From positions 17,098,851 to 17,162,850 of the forward strand of contig NC_079877.1 in assembly GCF_029227915.1 (NCBI RefSeq): 64,000 bases of DNA, given 5' to 3'. Position numbers and translations under genes: made by a program. A model generated the notes under the pieces. It did no database searches. It worked only from the letters and a program-made list of their open reading frames with translations, and had not been told where the DNA came from. Shown here piece by piece: positions 45,676 through 55,960 of the stretch (positions are counted from its first letter, which is position 1; each line of letters starts with the position of its first letter). The DNA comes from Hydractinia symbiolongicarpus. Lineage: Eukaryota; Cnidaria; Hydrozoa; Anthoathecata; Hydractiniidae.

Positions 45676-45965
45676 ATGGTATATACTGGAACATCTCAAC
45701 GCCGAGGAAATGTGCATCATAGCTTTTAAAATATATTCCAGATGACTTCAAAACGCACGACATGTGTAACAATGCAGTTGAAGGGTATCCCTATATGCTA
45801 AAGATCCAGGAAATGTGCAGCAAAGCAGTTGAGGGAGCACTCCTGATGTTCCAGATCGATTCAAGACAAAGGAAATGTGTAGCAGGGCCCAATATGCTCA
45901 GGCATGTTCTGGATCATCTAAAAACCCAGAAAATATGTAATAATGCTATTACGCAAGAGCCCTAA
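45676..45965 (+). pseudogene. DUF4116-like repeat protein 3, degraded
   Basis: Fragments 'FKTHDMCNNAVEGYPYML', 'IQEMCSKAVEG' and 'HLKTQKICNNAI' in shifting frames; a third decayed tandem copy of the repeat gene. Confidence 0.6.
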
Positions 45966-46071
45966 ATCTCAAAATGGTTCTGCTCATCATCCTGAATTTG
46001 CTTCAATGAATCTTGTATTTTTTGTGACTAATAAAAAAAAAGTATTGATCAAATTTTTATTTTATAAATAA

Positions 46072-46690
46072 ATGAGCATGTTTAAATTTGAAGATCAAAT
46101 TATTAAAGCAAAAGAATTTTACAGTAATGTCACACCCCTAAATGTCGAAGATGTGAACCTTGAAAATCTAGTGGTGAGTGAGTCTATTCCGGCAAACAAA
46201 GGTAAAGATGAACGGTTTATGATTGGTTATTATGATTAAGATGGCAACATATCCCCGTTACTAATAAAAACGCCAAAAAACATTTTTTTCTCAGGGTATA
46301 TCTCAATACAGGGAGAATTCACCATTTACCATGTCGTTCGATCTGGGTGAATGGTGAATTCTCCCTGTTCTGAATGGTTAAAAAAATACGATGAGATATT
46401 GAAAACAGTGGAGGATTTGGAGAGTCGTTGCTTCATCAACCTAGGTGTGAAGAAAGATCGTTATATTAATCCCAAATTGAAAGAATGGGAAGGTAAGGTA
46501 AAATTCGAACCAATTTCCATAAGCAAAGGGAACCACCTCAAGGAGGACCAGGCGAATATACGGCCATCATAAAAATAGGAAGTATTTATAGGCAAGGGTG
46601 CAACTATTACATTCAAACTTATTTGGAAGAATGCAAACATAAAGAGGTTGAACAGTACGGCGCTAATTATTAAAGTGAATCTGAGGATGA
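46072..46690 (+). pseudogene. Conserved Polinton-element protein of unknown function
   Basis: One frame from ATG 46072 to 46572 with two in-frame stops (TAA near 46238, TGA near 46348). Text: 'FEDQIIKAKEFYSNVTPLN', 'PLLIKTPKNIFFSGY', 'SEWLKKYDEILKTVEDL', then after a frameshift 'ESIFIGKGATITFKL'-type beta text to 46690. The 'LLIKTPK...FSGY' and C-terminal beta block resemble a protein I associate with related cnidarian elements and with DUF5871-type proteins of large DNA viruses; a DNA-binding role is possible but unproven. A perfect 19-bp hairpin lies inside it. Confidence 0.45.
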
Positions 46691-46748
46691 TGTTGTAATT
46701 TATTTGCATTACATTATATCATTAGTTGATAAGAACTATATGAACTAA

Positions 46749-46958
46749 ATGAACGCACTTCAAAAAGATGCTAAATTACTACATGTTTTTCATTATTCTA
46801 CACTAAATAAGCCTGATCTACTTGAGGCAATCCGCAAAGCTAAGTACAAGTATATTTCAACGCAAACAGATGGTCCTTATTGTAAACCTTGTGCTGAAAT
46901 TGCATACGAAAAAAATCTTGAAAAATATTTGCAAGATCTGGCGACGTATAGCACATGA
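46749..46958 (+). CDS. Hypothetical protein of 4.6-kb element
   Basis: 69 codons, intact, lysine- and alanine-rich with 'GPYCKPCAEIAYEKN' in the C-terminal half. Two Cys only. No recognised homologue. Same strand as the ORFs to its left; the right neighbours converge on it. Confidence 0.35.
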   Translation: MNALQKDAKLLHVFHYSTLNKPDLLEAIRKAKYKYISTQTDGPYCKPCAEIAYEKNLEKYLQDLATYST

Positions 46959-47111
46959 TGGGAATCTACGGAACAATGCGGATACTGGTGATGTGATCGA
47001 CAGTGAGATTGATTATACACGCAGCATGTAGTTTTACTTATACCAGATTATATGGAATAGGCAGGCGGGGAATCTAAGTACCGCTGACATACTGTGCAGA
47101 TTAAAGTGTTT

Positions 47112-47545
47112 TTAAAAATTCGTCCTTACCCTCCTGTCTCCCTTGTGTAAGTAACTAGGCACTTGTTCATTGATGTTATTAACAATACGTTTACCGCGTT
47201 GGCGTATTTTCTCTTTCAGCACCATATATCGCTGTTATTCTTGCATGATTAGACTGAATTCATAGTCACTAATAACCCCGTTTTCAATTGCCTTTGATAT
47301 AAAATCAACGACCAAATTCAATTTTGATTCGGCTAGTAATCTAATACTCTCTTGTTTCTGTAATTTAACGCCTCATTTTTTCGAAGCATTCCGTAGGCCA
47401 GCCTGTCCGATCCCCATAGCCAATGCAATTCCTCCCATAGCAATGCATAGAGGAGCCCCGAATCCTGTTGCTAACGCCCGAATTCCAACACCAGTAGTGA
47501 TAACATTAACGCCTAGTAATCTATGGTCACAATAGCGAACCTAAG
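47112..47545 (-). pseudogene. Hydrophobic/coiled-coil Polinton-element protein
   Basis: Minus-strand frame with two in-frame stops (TGA near 47381, TAA near 47235). The N-terminal half is Gly/Ala-rich and hydrophobic ('APLCIAMGGIALAMGIGQAG'), the C-terminal half helical ('SIRLLAESKLNLVVDFISKA', 'ISDYEFSLIMQE'). I know this two-part design from related cnidarian elements, with no known function; a membrane-active virion protein is one possibility. Confidence 0.45.
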
Positions 47546-47727
47546 TCCCATGCATCTTGAACTTTTTCGCGAGTCCATTCCGCTCCTTGATTTCCATTCA
47601 CAGATACTGTTCAATTTCCTCAAATTTTTTTAACCTAGCTATAGACTTAACTTTCATCCTGCATAGCGTCATCATCAGGTGCACTTGGTGGTAGGGTTGG
47701 ATATAATTTCATAGTATCCATCTTCTT

Positions 47728-48216
47728 TTATTCTATAAGGAGTTGCATCGTTATTCCTGTAAAAGCAACATTTTTTTCAGGATGATATTGATCGGTCAGC
47801 AGAAACTCAAGCCTATCCGTCGATCCTTTCAATGGAAGACAGGTCGGAGTGTCAAAGTTCCATGTAAGTATATCTCCCTAAGAGTTTAGCTCTTTGGTGG
47901 GGAGCAAAGCAAGAATTTTTGATTTTTTTCCATTAAACAAGCAATCACCCTCATCTAACTGGGGGCATATAAGACTTAATCTCTGATAAACATCAGTCAT
48001 GTAGTATACATCATAATCTCCAGCCATACAGTACTTTCCACCGGGCGGATCAGATAAGCCAATGAGCTGTTGTAGCGTTCTGTTAATAACAACTTTAAAT
48101 CCATCATTTACACGAAGTCGGCAGTACCCATTATTCAATACAAATATCTCTACCTTTCCATTAGCCTGTTTGCTGATTATACTCGCAATATCCTCGATTT
48201 TATACAAACCTTTCAA
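47728..48216 (-). pseudogene. Minor capsid (penton-like) protein, one stop
   Basis: Continuous minus-strand frame with a single TAG at about 47878. It opens 'YKIEDIASIISKQ', continues with beta-rich text ('GYCRLRVNDGFKVVI', 'LIGLSDPPGGKYC', 'NGKKSKILALLPT') and ends 'DRLEFLLTDQYHPEKNVAF'. The motif order (hydrophobic ILGF/LIGL, a 'Y--C' strand, NGKKSKIL, then a D-Q strand near the C-terminus) matches the minor capsid/penton family of Polintons and adintoviruses, annotated in animals as F54H12.2-like. Shorter than typical full-length copies, so the N-terminus is missing or in the damaged region near 48.24 kb. It implies descent from a virion-forming element. Confidence 0.6.
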
Positions 48217-48274
48217 ATCATGATCCGAGTAACGATATCATTGGACACTGCCTCCTTATCGTGAAATGATGATC

Positions 48275-48460
48275 TTGCGCATGCGCGGATGTTTGTCGGA
48301 TTAGTCGGATATAGCAGATTTTCCGAATTTAGTTGGTGCATGCGCAGATGGGGAGCTGGGAAGAGATATTTTAGAAGAGTCAGGTGTACAAGGAGTGTTT
48401 TTTAGTGATACTGTTAACAATTTAATTGAGGTGCGCCAGAACCTACAAATATATATCTCT
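48275..48460 (-). repeat. Right terminal inverted repeat of 4.6-kb element
   Basis: Partner of 43860-44053; ends ..ATATATCTCT followed by the GTGTA duplication. Slightly shorter than the left copy because an ATAAATAT stretch is missing. Confidence 0.85.
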
Positions 48461-48665
48461 GTGTAGCATATTAAAGATCGTCTTATAATGCGCAATCTTT
48501 GATGTTATTAACGTTTCCCTTTAATAATTACGTCATTTCCTTCTGTACAATTTTGCAAGCAGGTAGACTAAAGCTTTATTCAACAGAACTAATTAATTAT
48601 TCATGAATTTTATTTTAAAGAGGAATTGTTGAGGCTGAATATTTTTGGTGAAAGGTAATGTATTA

Positions 48666-48840
48666 TCTCTTTAATAATAGCCGGTTTTTTGTCTGTCTCT
48701 GCGCGGACCCCCTGCTGAGTTAGAAAATCGTGCTACGGAAACACGAATATCAAATGCGATATATTTTTATCCGCTTTGTTGCCACGGGTAAATTTAAAGG
48801 ACGGGCGAACCCGTGGATTTTTCCACGGGCTAACGACTAG
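48666..48840 (+). mobile_element. Miniature Helitron-like element 1
   Basis: 175 bp from TCTCTTTAATAATAGCC (after A48665) to hairpin CCCGTGGATTTTTCCACGGG, then CTAACGACTAG at 48840, followed by T. A|TC...CTAG|T is the exact Helitron insertion pattern. Confidence 0.8.
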
Positions 48841-49013
48841 TCTCTATAATAATAGCCGTCGTCTGTCTGTCTCTGCGTGGACCCCCCGCTGAGTTAGAAA
48901 ATGATGTTACGGAAACACAAATATCAAATGCGATATATTTTTATCCGCTTTGTTGCGACGGGTAAATATAAAGGACGGGCGAACCAGTGGATTTTTCCAT
49001 GGGCAACGAATAG
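48841..49013 (+). mobile_element. Miniature Helitron-like element 2
   Basis: Directly abuts element 1 head-to-tail. Starts TCTCTATAATAATAGCCG; the hairpin is imperfect (CCAGTGG/CCATGGG) and the end reads ATAG instead of CTAG, so this copy is older or decayed. Confidence 0.75.
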
Positions 49014-49145
49014 TCTATATTATAATATACCCGTATACGTCTTTCCGTCTGTCACGCAAAATGGTACCGAAAGTAGCTAGACGCACGCTATGCGGTTAAA
49101 AAGAACGGGCAAACCCGTGGATTTTCCACGGGACACTGACCATAG
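49014..49145 (+). mobile_element. Miniature Helitron-like element 3
   Basis: Third tandem unit, diverged: starts TCTATATTATAATATACCCG, ends with a perfect hairpin CCCGTGGATTTTCCACGGG and CATAG. Shares only termini and hairpin with the first two. Confidence 0.6.
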
Positions 49146-49919
49146 CTATAAAATTGTGACAAGTGTGTTACAAAAGAAAAAATGAGCATATGTAGTCTGA
49201 AAATAACCTTTCGTAACTGATTATGGAAAAAAAATTGCTGCCACCTTCCAAGTTGTTTTTCAGAGAAAAAGAGAAAATAAATAAATTTTCAGCCTTGCCA
49301 TTGTTCTTATTTTGTTTTTGTTCATGAATTTTCAGGTTTATTATTTTTCTTTTAAATTTTTTCTTATAGATAAATGAAGTTTATATAAGTTAAGTTAGCT
49401 ATGATTTACAGTTGCAATAATAATCAAAAATTGAATTTTAGAATATTCAATGATTTTGTTCCCCCATATTACTCAGTCCTCTTCAAAGTTCGAATTGATC
49501 GCCGTTATCATGGTGATTTGTAGGAGCAGTTCTCTTATAGTGGACGACATTAAAGGTCGATTTCCATTTAAACAAGAAGCCCGATGGCTTGAAGATTTCC
49601 GCCATCAGCAGAAATAATAGGTATGGGATTAAAATATGTCATATAGTGTGAGATTATCCTCAGAGAACAAAAACGAAATGGATGTTATCTGCACCAAAGT
49701 TTAACAAGTTTAAAAACAAAGAAGAAACAAAGTAAGCCCAGCGTAAGTATCTGTTGTTCTGAGGACAAAACAAAGTCTCAAAATTTAAGATTATTAATGT
49801 TAAGATTATTTTATGGTTTAGTGAAGCTTGACTACAAATTTTTTTAATAAAAATATAAAAAAAATATAAAAAATCCAAATGCTACAATTTGTAGCAATTA
49901 TCATCAAATTAGAGTAATA
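49146..49919. other. No gene seen
   Basis: AT-rich. TTAAACAAGAAGCCC and GATTTCCGCC near 49.58-49.61 kb resemble the start of the 22455-23749 insertion, so a fragment of that family may lie here. Confidence 0.35.
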
Positions 49920-50054
49920 CCATAAATTACAGAATAACCGCCGCCCTACTGAATAAGCATTACTACATAATTAACCACCCTGCCAATTAAGAGCCCCTTT
50001 TAATGGGTGAAATTAAATAAGCTCCCTGCCCAGGCGCTTATTCGTCATTTACGG
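49920..50054. mobile_element. 135-bp TA-flanked MITE
   Basis: Left end CCATAAATTACAGAATAAC and right end (reverse complement) CCGTAAATGACGAATAAGC with flanking TA (49918-49919, 50055-50056). The interior pairs imperfectly (CCCTTTTAATGGG). Fits the mariner-type MITE class. Confidence 0.7.
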
Positions 50055-50861
50055 TACATTAAGAACATCCCAAGAATATTTATAGGCTGCATTTCAAAAA
50101 CGTTAAAAACATTGCAAGGGCTTTTTACCATATTCATGTTCTTATAAAAAAAGAATGTCTATATATAAATAAAACAAGAAATGCTGCGCATATAAATAAA
50201 CAAATCGCGTGCCAGTATTCTTTAACTGGCTGCGTGAATGCTAAAATTAGCAAAGAGAAAAGTATGACGTTATATCGCGGACAAAGTACTAGTGTGGACT
50301 TGTCTGGCAGCCGTCAATTTGTCCGTGACGTAACTCGATAGAAAGGTCTCGGCGGATGGGAAACTGTTACTGTAATTTTTTTTCTGTTCATAAAGGTTTT
50401 CCCGCCCATGGAGATCTCGTTGAGCATATTCGTGATGGCGGTATGAACGCAAACACATTCTGTTAGTTGATATCAAGTCAGGGTTTCGAGCCAAAATTTG
50501 GCCTTGAATTTCCTGGACATTATTTAATATTTCCTACAACCATTGAAATTATCAGGTTTAGAAACATAGTCAAACTCAGCCTTCCTGACATTTGGATAAG
50601 GAGCGTTTTTCCTAACACTTCGACCATGTTTTCAAAGTCACTGACACCATGTACACGTTTTATATTTGACTCTCATAATAGATAAGGGGCACTCCAGTGA
50701 AAAAAAAAGTCCGTAAGCTCAGCAGCACACCTTTTAAAAGTTTGTTTACTTACTGTTTACAGGGAGAAATTAATCATGATGCAAAGTGACGAGGTGTCTT
50801 TTACTGACTCAAAGTAACGCTCTTAGCAAAATATTTTCTTTTTAAAAAGAAAAGAAAAAAA
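50055..50861. other. No gene assigned
   Basis: Contains an unrecognised minus-strand ORF (50270-50494) and plus-strand ORF (50467-50685). Upstream exons of the integrase-core gene could be here, but none is identified. Confidence 0.35.
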
Positions 50862-52112
50862 TCAAACTTTGTGTCAAGAGGACCTAATTGTTTTTTTTCA
50901 ATGGATGGCCATGACAAGCTCATGGGTTATCAGAACAGTACATTTCCACTAGCCATTTATGGTTTTATAGATACTGCCAGCAGAAAAATATTATGTTTAA
51001 GAGCATGGACCTCAAATTCAAAACCAGAGATAGTTGGCAGGTGGTATCTTGATTACCTATACGAATCTAGGAGAATTCCAAATTTCTCAAGATTAAACAA
51101 GGGCACAGAGACATCTACTATCAGTGTTATGCAGTGTTTCTTAACACAAACTCATATGGATCAAGACATAAATGATGCTACAGACTCTGTTTTATACAGA
51201 TCCTCTACTTCAAATCAAGTAAGAAACTTTATCTTAAATATATATTTCAGTAATCTAAGAACAAAAAGTAACAGTTTAAAGATATAAATGCATGAACTAA
51301 ATAATAAAAATAAAAATTTAAACAAATAAGACTTAAATATGTCTTAGATAGAGCGTTGGTGGAAAGAACTACATGAAAAGCTGGAGAAGTATTTTAAAGT
51401 TGGGTTGGCCTGGTTAAAAGAAGAACATCATTAACTTCCTACTGATCAAGATGACAGGTATTCTTTTTAAAATTATCTGCAACTTCAATAAAAGAGTTAA
51501 ACCTTAGCAAATAAAGAAACCTTAAACACATTTTTAAAATCCTTAATCCTTAACGTTTTTTTCCTTAGAAACAAACTTGCTTTCATAATGATTCCATTGA
51601 TTCAAAAACAACTGGATGAGTTTAAATGTATGGTGTGGAATAATCATCGGATTCGTTTCCAGAAGAATACCTAAATGCCTGATGGAATTCTAAACTCCAT
51701 CTATGATTTTCCTGAAAGATATGGGTTTAAGAAGTGTGGTAATATACTAAAAATATACTCTGTATATATGATTTATCATGTCATCATATCATAGCATTTA
51801 CATAATAACATCATATTATTAACAGCTTTAGGTAATCGATTGGGTCTCAGAGGGCTAAAACAAAACTGATTAAAACACAGGTTAAAAGGAAAAATTCATT
51901 CACTTACAAATTAGCTGTTTATGACATTTAATTTAGGATTTGAAGTGGGTGAAGAAGAACTACGAAATGTAGCTGACCTGTCAAATGTTTTGGAGTTTGG
52001 TGAAGATTACTTGGATGAGGAGTCTCTAACTGCATTTGCTAATGTTATTGTGGATGAAGTCACAGAAAATAATTATGTAGAGTCTTATTTAAAACTTAAA
52101 TATAATCAATAA
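50862..52112 (+). pseudogene. Integrase-core (rve-like) domain gene, spliced, two stops
   Basis: Four exons with consistent phases and good junctions: ~50862-51218 (CAA|GTAAGA), 51348-51457 (CTTAG|ATAG ... CAG|GTATTC), 51569-51738 (CCTTAG|AAAC ... TGTG|GTAATA), 51937-52112 (TTTAG|GATT ... stop). Text: 'RGPNCFFSMDGHDKL', 'IYGFIDTASRKILCLRAW', 'STSNQ', 'IERWWKELHEKLEKYF', then an acidic C-terminus. This is the integrase-catalytic-core family (PTHR46791 type), frequent in cnidarians and fish, with a DNA-directed origin but present-day function unknown. The DG-x-D core aspartate and the E of 'IERWW' survive. In-frame TAA codons at 51432 and 51672 would truncate it. No frameshift, so inactivation is recent or the stops are errors. 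Confidence 0.65.
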
Positions 52113-52287
52113 CATGGACACTAACATTTGTCATATCTTGGTGAAATACAATGTAAACAAAATAATAAAACTTACTTATCATATCGAAAGGTTAAAGTTA
52201 TAGGCATACAAATAATCATTCTAACATATTGGTTCAAAACCAGCAAGTTCACAAAACTTGCTACAAACATGTTGGCATATAAGGTTT
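52113..52287. other. Short convergent intergenic region
   Basis: Between the plus-strand integrase-core gene and the minus-strand alpha-kinase gene; no feature seen. Confidence 0.4.
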
Positions 52288-53431
52288 TCAATCCGAAGTT
52301 GCTATTTCCGGGTCATATAATTGATAACCAGAACATTGGGTATCCAAAAGCAATATTTTTTTTTCTGATTTCAGAAATGTAAAGTGAGCTAAACATTCAG
52401 CCTTTTGAGTTAGTTCGGTATCAACAATGCCTTCTAATGTACTGTTCCCATCATTGTTGACATATTTGGAAAATTCGCCTTTAATAAAATCCTCTACCAT
52501 TACAAAGAAATATTCCCCTGAATCTTCCAGTAGTTTTCCTAATTTTGCTATGCGATATGAAAACGTTCTCCCAAATTCTTTTCTATACCTCACCGGTTAA
52601 TTTGAACTTGAATTGTTCGGCAAAGTTTAGTGTAACATATACATTTTTACTGCTTCTCGTGATAAAGTTTCCTCACTTTCCTGAATTAGCTTTGTTCACC
52701 ATGTCAATAGCATCGTATGTTTTCTTTAAAAATTTCTTGATGACCAGTTGTTTACCAGCTAAATCTTTAGCTTTAAAAACAAAACGGAAACCTCCATGGG
52801 CAAATGGTTTTTTTTCAATGAAATATTTTTCTTCAACTGGCTGACTCCAAGCCATTAAACTGATGTTGAATTCAAAGATGTCAATAATTTTAGGTGCATC
52901 TGAAACTTTGGAATCGCAGTATTGATGATACTGTTAAACTTTCAGGCAGCAGTGGCTTAATGGATGACACTTTTGGAAAAGGTGGCAAACTTTGAGAGTA
53001 ATGCTTTCTAACTGTAGATGAGGTGGATAGGGTGCTCAAAAACTTGTTTCTTTTGGAACTGGTGGTGGTGGATGTCGAAAATAATGATAAACTTTGATTG
53101 TATTCATTCTTTGCCTTTTCTTGTTGAAATTTATTAGTGCGTATATCATAAGTTTGCTTAGCACTTCGTGGTCTGAATCATTTTCTTTATTCATAAGATA
53201 GTTTCTTGAAGAGTTTTAAAAAAATCTAACTTGAATCAAATTAAAGAATTTAATTTGATCTATTCTAACACAAGATGGTCCATTTACTGATTTTAAAATA
53301 TCACACTCCATATTTCTATTGGATAGCCTGTCAGCGAAGTGTCTCTTGCAAGCAATTTTGATATTATTAAACGTTATTTCTTCAAAAGGATAAGGTACAA
53401 ACTCAAGAGGACCGATTTTTGGATACTTCAT
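52288..53431 (-). pseudogene. Alpha-kinase domain protein, frameshifted
   Basis: From the N-terminus: 'KYPKIGPLEFVPYPFEEITF', 'CDILKSVNGPSC' (~53.3 kb), a Ser/Thr-rich linker (~53.18-52.90 kb, open in a second frame), the kinase N-lobe 'KPFAHGGFRFVFKAK' with the Lys in 'LVIKKFLKKTYDA', and the C-lobe 'FVMVEDFIKGEFSKYVNN', 'QKAECLAHFTF', 'KKILLLDTQCSGYQLYDPEI'. This is an atypical alpha-kinase (eEF2K/MHCK type). The catalytic 'LxDxQG' reads DTQC, so the conserved Gly is lost. At least four frameshifts (near 53.2, 52.88, 52.67 and 52.60 kb). Homologues form large cnidarian families. Could alternatively be an intact gene with assembly indels. Confidence 0.7.
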
Positions 53432-53510
53432 AGAACTACCTGTTGTTTCACTGGCACAATCATTTCTTTTTCCGTCAGAATGTTACCTCCAACTATAGCC
53501 CCGGTGTTTG

Positions 53511-54552
53511 TTAACACCAAATGTTTGTTAACACCAAAGAAACATGTGCGGTGATGTCCTTTTCGGCGATTTCATCTTCCAGTTCCGGCTGGCAAGATGG
53601 TGCTCGTGATAAAGCATCTGCGTCTGTCATTTTACTGTCACTGACGTGTTCAGCATAAATGTCGTACTTTAGTAAACGCATTCGCATACGCTGGATCCGT
53701 GGAGACATCTCGGCTAATGGTTTGTAATTCAAGATAGGGACTAACGGCTTATGGTCGGTTTGCACTAAGACCTTCGACATTCCATGAATGTGTCTTTTCG
53801 CAACCCCATGTAACAGCAAGCATTTCGATTTCAATGTTGTGATAGTTTTGTTCCGCTTTAGAGAGGTACCTTGATGCATAAGCGACTGGTTTCCATTGGT
53901 GCTGTTCATCTTGTTGCATCAGGATAACACTGATGCCATTTAGTTTACTTCCGTCTGCTCGTAGTTTGGTTGGGCGGTGTACATCATAGTGTGCTAACAC
54001 TGGTTGGGTCGATAATGTGTCCTTGATGCGGCTGAATGCCTGCTCATGAACTGCCATCCAGGTCCAACTGTTCTTTGTACTTAACAGGTCCCGTAATGGT
54101 TCTGTGGCTTGTGCTAAATTTGGGCTGAATTTAGCCAGTTGCTGCGCCATACCCAGGAATCTTCGAAGTTCGGTAATATTCGTTGGAGCTGTGTATTTCT
54201 GAATTGCCTCTACTTTATCCGGTACTGGCTGTAACCCTTTTGCTGTGATTCGGTGTCCCAAAAATTCTACCTCTGTTTTCCGGAACTCACATTTGTCAGT
54301 GTTGAGCGTAACACCTGCCTCTGTCAGTCTCTTTAGTACGGCTCTCAAATTCGTATCGTGATCCTCTAAATCTTTACCGAAGACTAGTAAATCTTCAGTG
54401 CTTTTCACTATCCCCGGCAACCCTTCAATGATTTGGTCGAGACGTTTATTGAAGATCTCTTGCATTGATGTTAGTCCGAAGGGACCTCTTGTTGGGCAGA
54501 ATCGTCCGAACGGTGTGATGAATGTTGCCATCAGTTGCAATATTTTTTTCAA
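53511..54552 (-). pseudogene. Ty3/Gypsy reverse transcriptase-RNase H fragment
   Basis: 54552-53749: RT palm/thumb ('PFGLTSMQEIFNKRLDQI', 'GIVKSTEDLLVFGKD', 'EFLGHRITAKGL', 'LRRFLGMAQQLAKFSP') then RNase H ('LRADGSKLNGISVILMQQ', 'AYASRYLSKAEQNY'). After a frameshift near 53.77 kb the second frame continues 'VQTDHKPLVPIL' to 'SKMTDADALSRAP'. The RT catalytic box reads T-E-D-L instead of Y/V-x-D-D, so one catalytic Asp is lost. No gag, protease, integrase or LTR is adjacent: a truncated remnant next to the alpha-kinase gene. Confidence 0.85.
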
Positions 54553-54895
54553 GAAGTGAGCTATGTACGACGTGTGAAGTCACAAATGACCAAGTGGACT
54601 TTTGTTTGATAATGGTGGTAACCAGAAACGAAGACGGTTTAGCATATCAATTTATTAAATATTATTGCTTGTGGTGTAGCGATATTTCGGAAATGTTTTA
54701 TTATACCTGTGACATGACTAAAATCTTTATCAAGTTTAAGATATCTAAGATTTGACCATAAAGTTAGATCCTATAAGTTTAAAAACAAAAAAAGAAATGG
54801 AAGAAGAAGAAAGAAAGGTTAATTTGTTTAGAATTAACAATAGAGACTAAATCCAAAATACGATTCCGTGGTATTATTATTTAGACTAGTCAGGG
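54553..54895. other. No gene seen
   Basis: Short AT-rich spacer; the small plus ORF 54522-54755 is not recognisable. Confidence 0.35.
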
Positions 54896-55960
54896 AACCC
54901 GGAGTCAAAACGCCAGGTTAAGCCACTAGTAACTGTATTACCTGGCGTTGAACGACTGGAAGAGCAATTAATAAGAGGTGTAACACATTCAGATAAAGCG
55001 CTTTAGTAAGTATGTCATAAATTGAGTGAGGCACACAACATTATGGTCTTTCCGGTGTAATATAATTTGAAAAAAATAACTTTTAACAACTTCAGCTGAA
55101 ATAAAAACACAGTTTACAACTCATTGCTACCCTGTTATAGTAAAAACAATTGGCCAACCTTTTTTCAGAGAGCGTTCCCGCTAAAAGTTCAAAGATGAAT
55201 ATTACTCCGGGCTAAGGGATTAGTACAGGCAAACAATGACACATATCCATATATAGGCATAATACCTTTTTTTGAAAGAAAACATTATCGTAACTCCGGA
55301 TAAACAGAAACTCAGGAAACAGCCATTATTAACATGAGCGCTTAGTACAGGTAATCTTTGTCGTCAATGCGTTTAGGCGTAATATACCCTTTTCAAAAAA
55401 ACTTTATTGCAACTTCGGTTTAAATAAGAACACGGGAAAAAACAGCCTGAAATTTTATTTTGTGGAGTAAGTTTTTATGACACTAATAAAAGGTGTTGCT
55501 ACCTACTTAACTGCATTTAACATAACAAATATTGATTAAAAATTTTGTTGTAGCTAGCCCAAACTGCATTTGGCTACTTTTAGCCCAAAAGTAGCTAAAG
55601 AGCTAGCCAGAAGAGAGCCACAACCCCAACATAAAAATATATAATAATAGACCAAACTTTAAAAAAGTATGAATAAATAAGGCTAGCCAGCTAGCTAGCT
55701 TCAGGAGGATGCTGCCTTGAAATCTATGTTAGCTAGCTAAAACCTTGAAATTGGTTTGTTTCAGATATACAAATGGCTAGAAAACGTGATATTTTCATCT
55801 TAATAGGCGAAAACATAGACTTGTGTCTGTGTATGAAGAGAATATCTTAAACGTTGATAGAACTGAAATTTAGGCAGTTAAGTAATTATACCAACCCAAC
55901 GATTCGCAGCTTGGTAAAGAAGCCGGAGTATAACAAATATGTCGTCCTTCAACTCGGCCC
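54896..55960 (-). mobile_element. Diverged relative of the 1.96-kb Helitron-like unit
   Basis: On the minus strand it ends with hairpin text CCGGGTTCCC then TGACTAG at 54896, abutting TCTAAATAATAATACC of a neighbour. Interior blocks align with the 25-kb unit: AGCTGAAATAAAAACA.AGTTTACAA (55.09 kb) and two to three CTTAGTACAGG motifs (54.99, 55.22, 55.34 kb). The 5' end is not clear. Confidence 0.6.

Larger units (their letters stand above)
43860..48460. mobile_element. Complete 4.6-kb Polinton/Maverick-like element, no polymerase
   Basis: Bounded by ~190-bp terminal inverted repeats (43860-44053 and 48275-48460) that start AGAGATATATATTTGTA on both ends and by a direct GTGTA at 43855-43859 and 48461-48465. 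Polintons have TIRs beginning AG and a 5-6-bp target duplication, so termini agree. Plus-strand ORFs from 44172 encode DUF4116-like repeat proteins, a small membrane protein and a further conserved protein; minus-strand ORFs at 47.1-48.2 kb encode a hydrophobic protein and a minor-capsid-like protein. Polymerase, integrase, ATPase and major capsid are absent. It must have been mobilised in trans or arisen by deletion. All larger ORFs are damaged, so this copy is an old insertion. Confidence 0.75.

Noticed and set aside
50270-50494. 74-codon minus-strand ORF rich in Arg/His/Tyr
   Set aside because: No recognisable family and no exon partners; composition could arise by chance.
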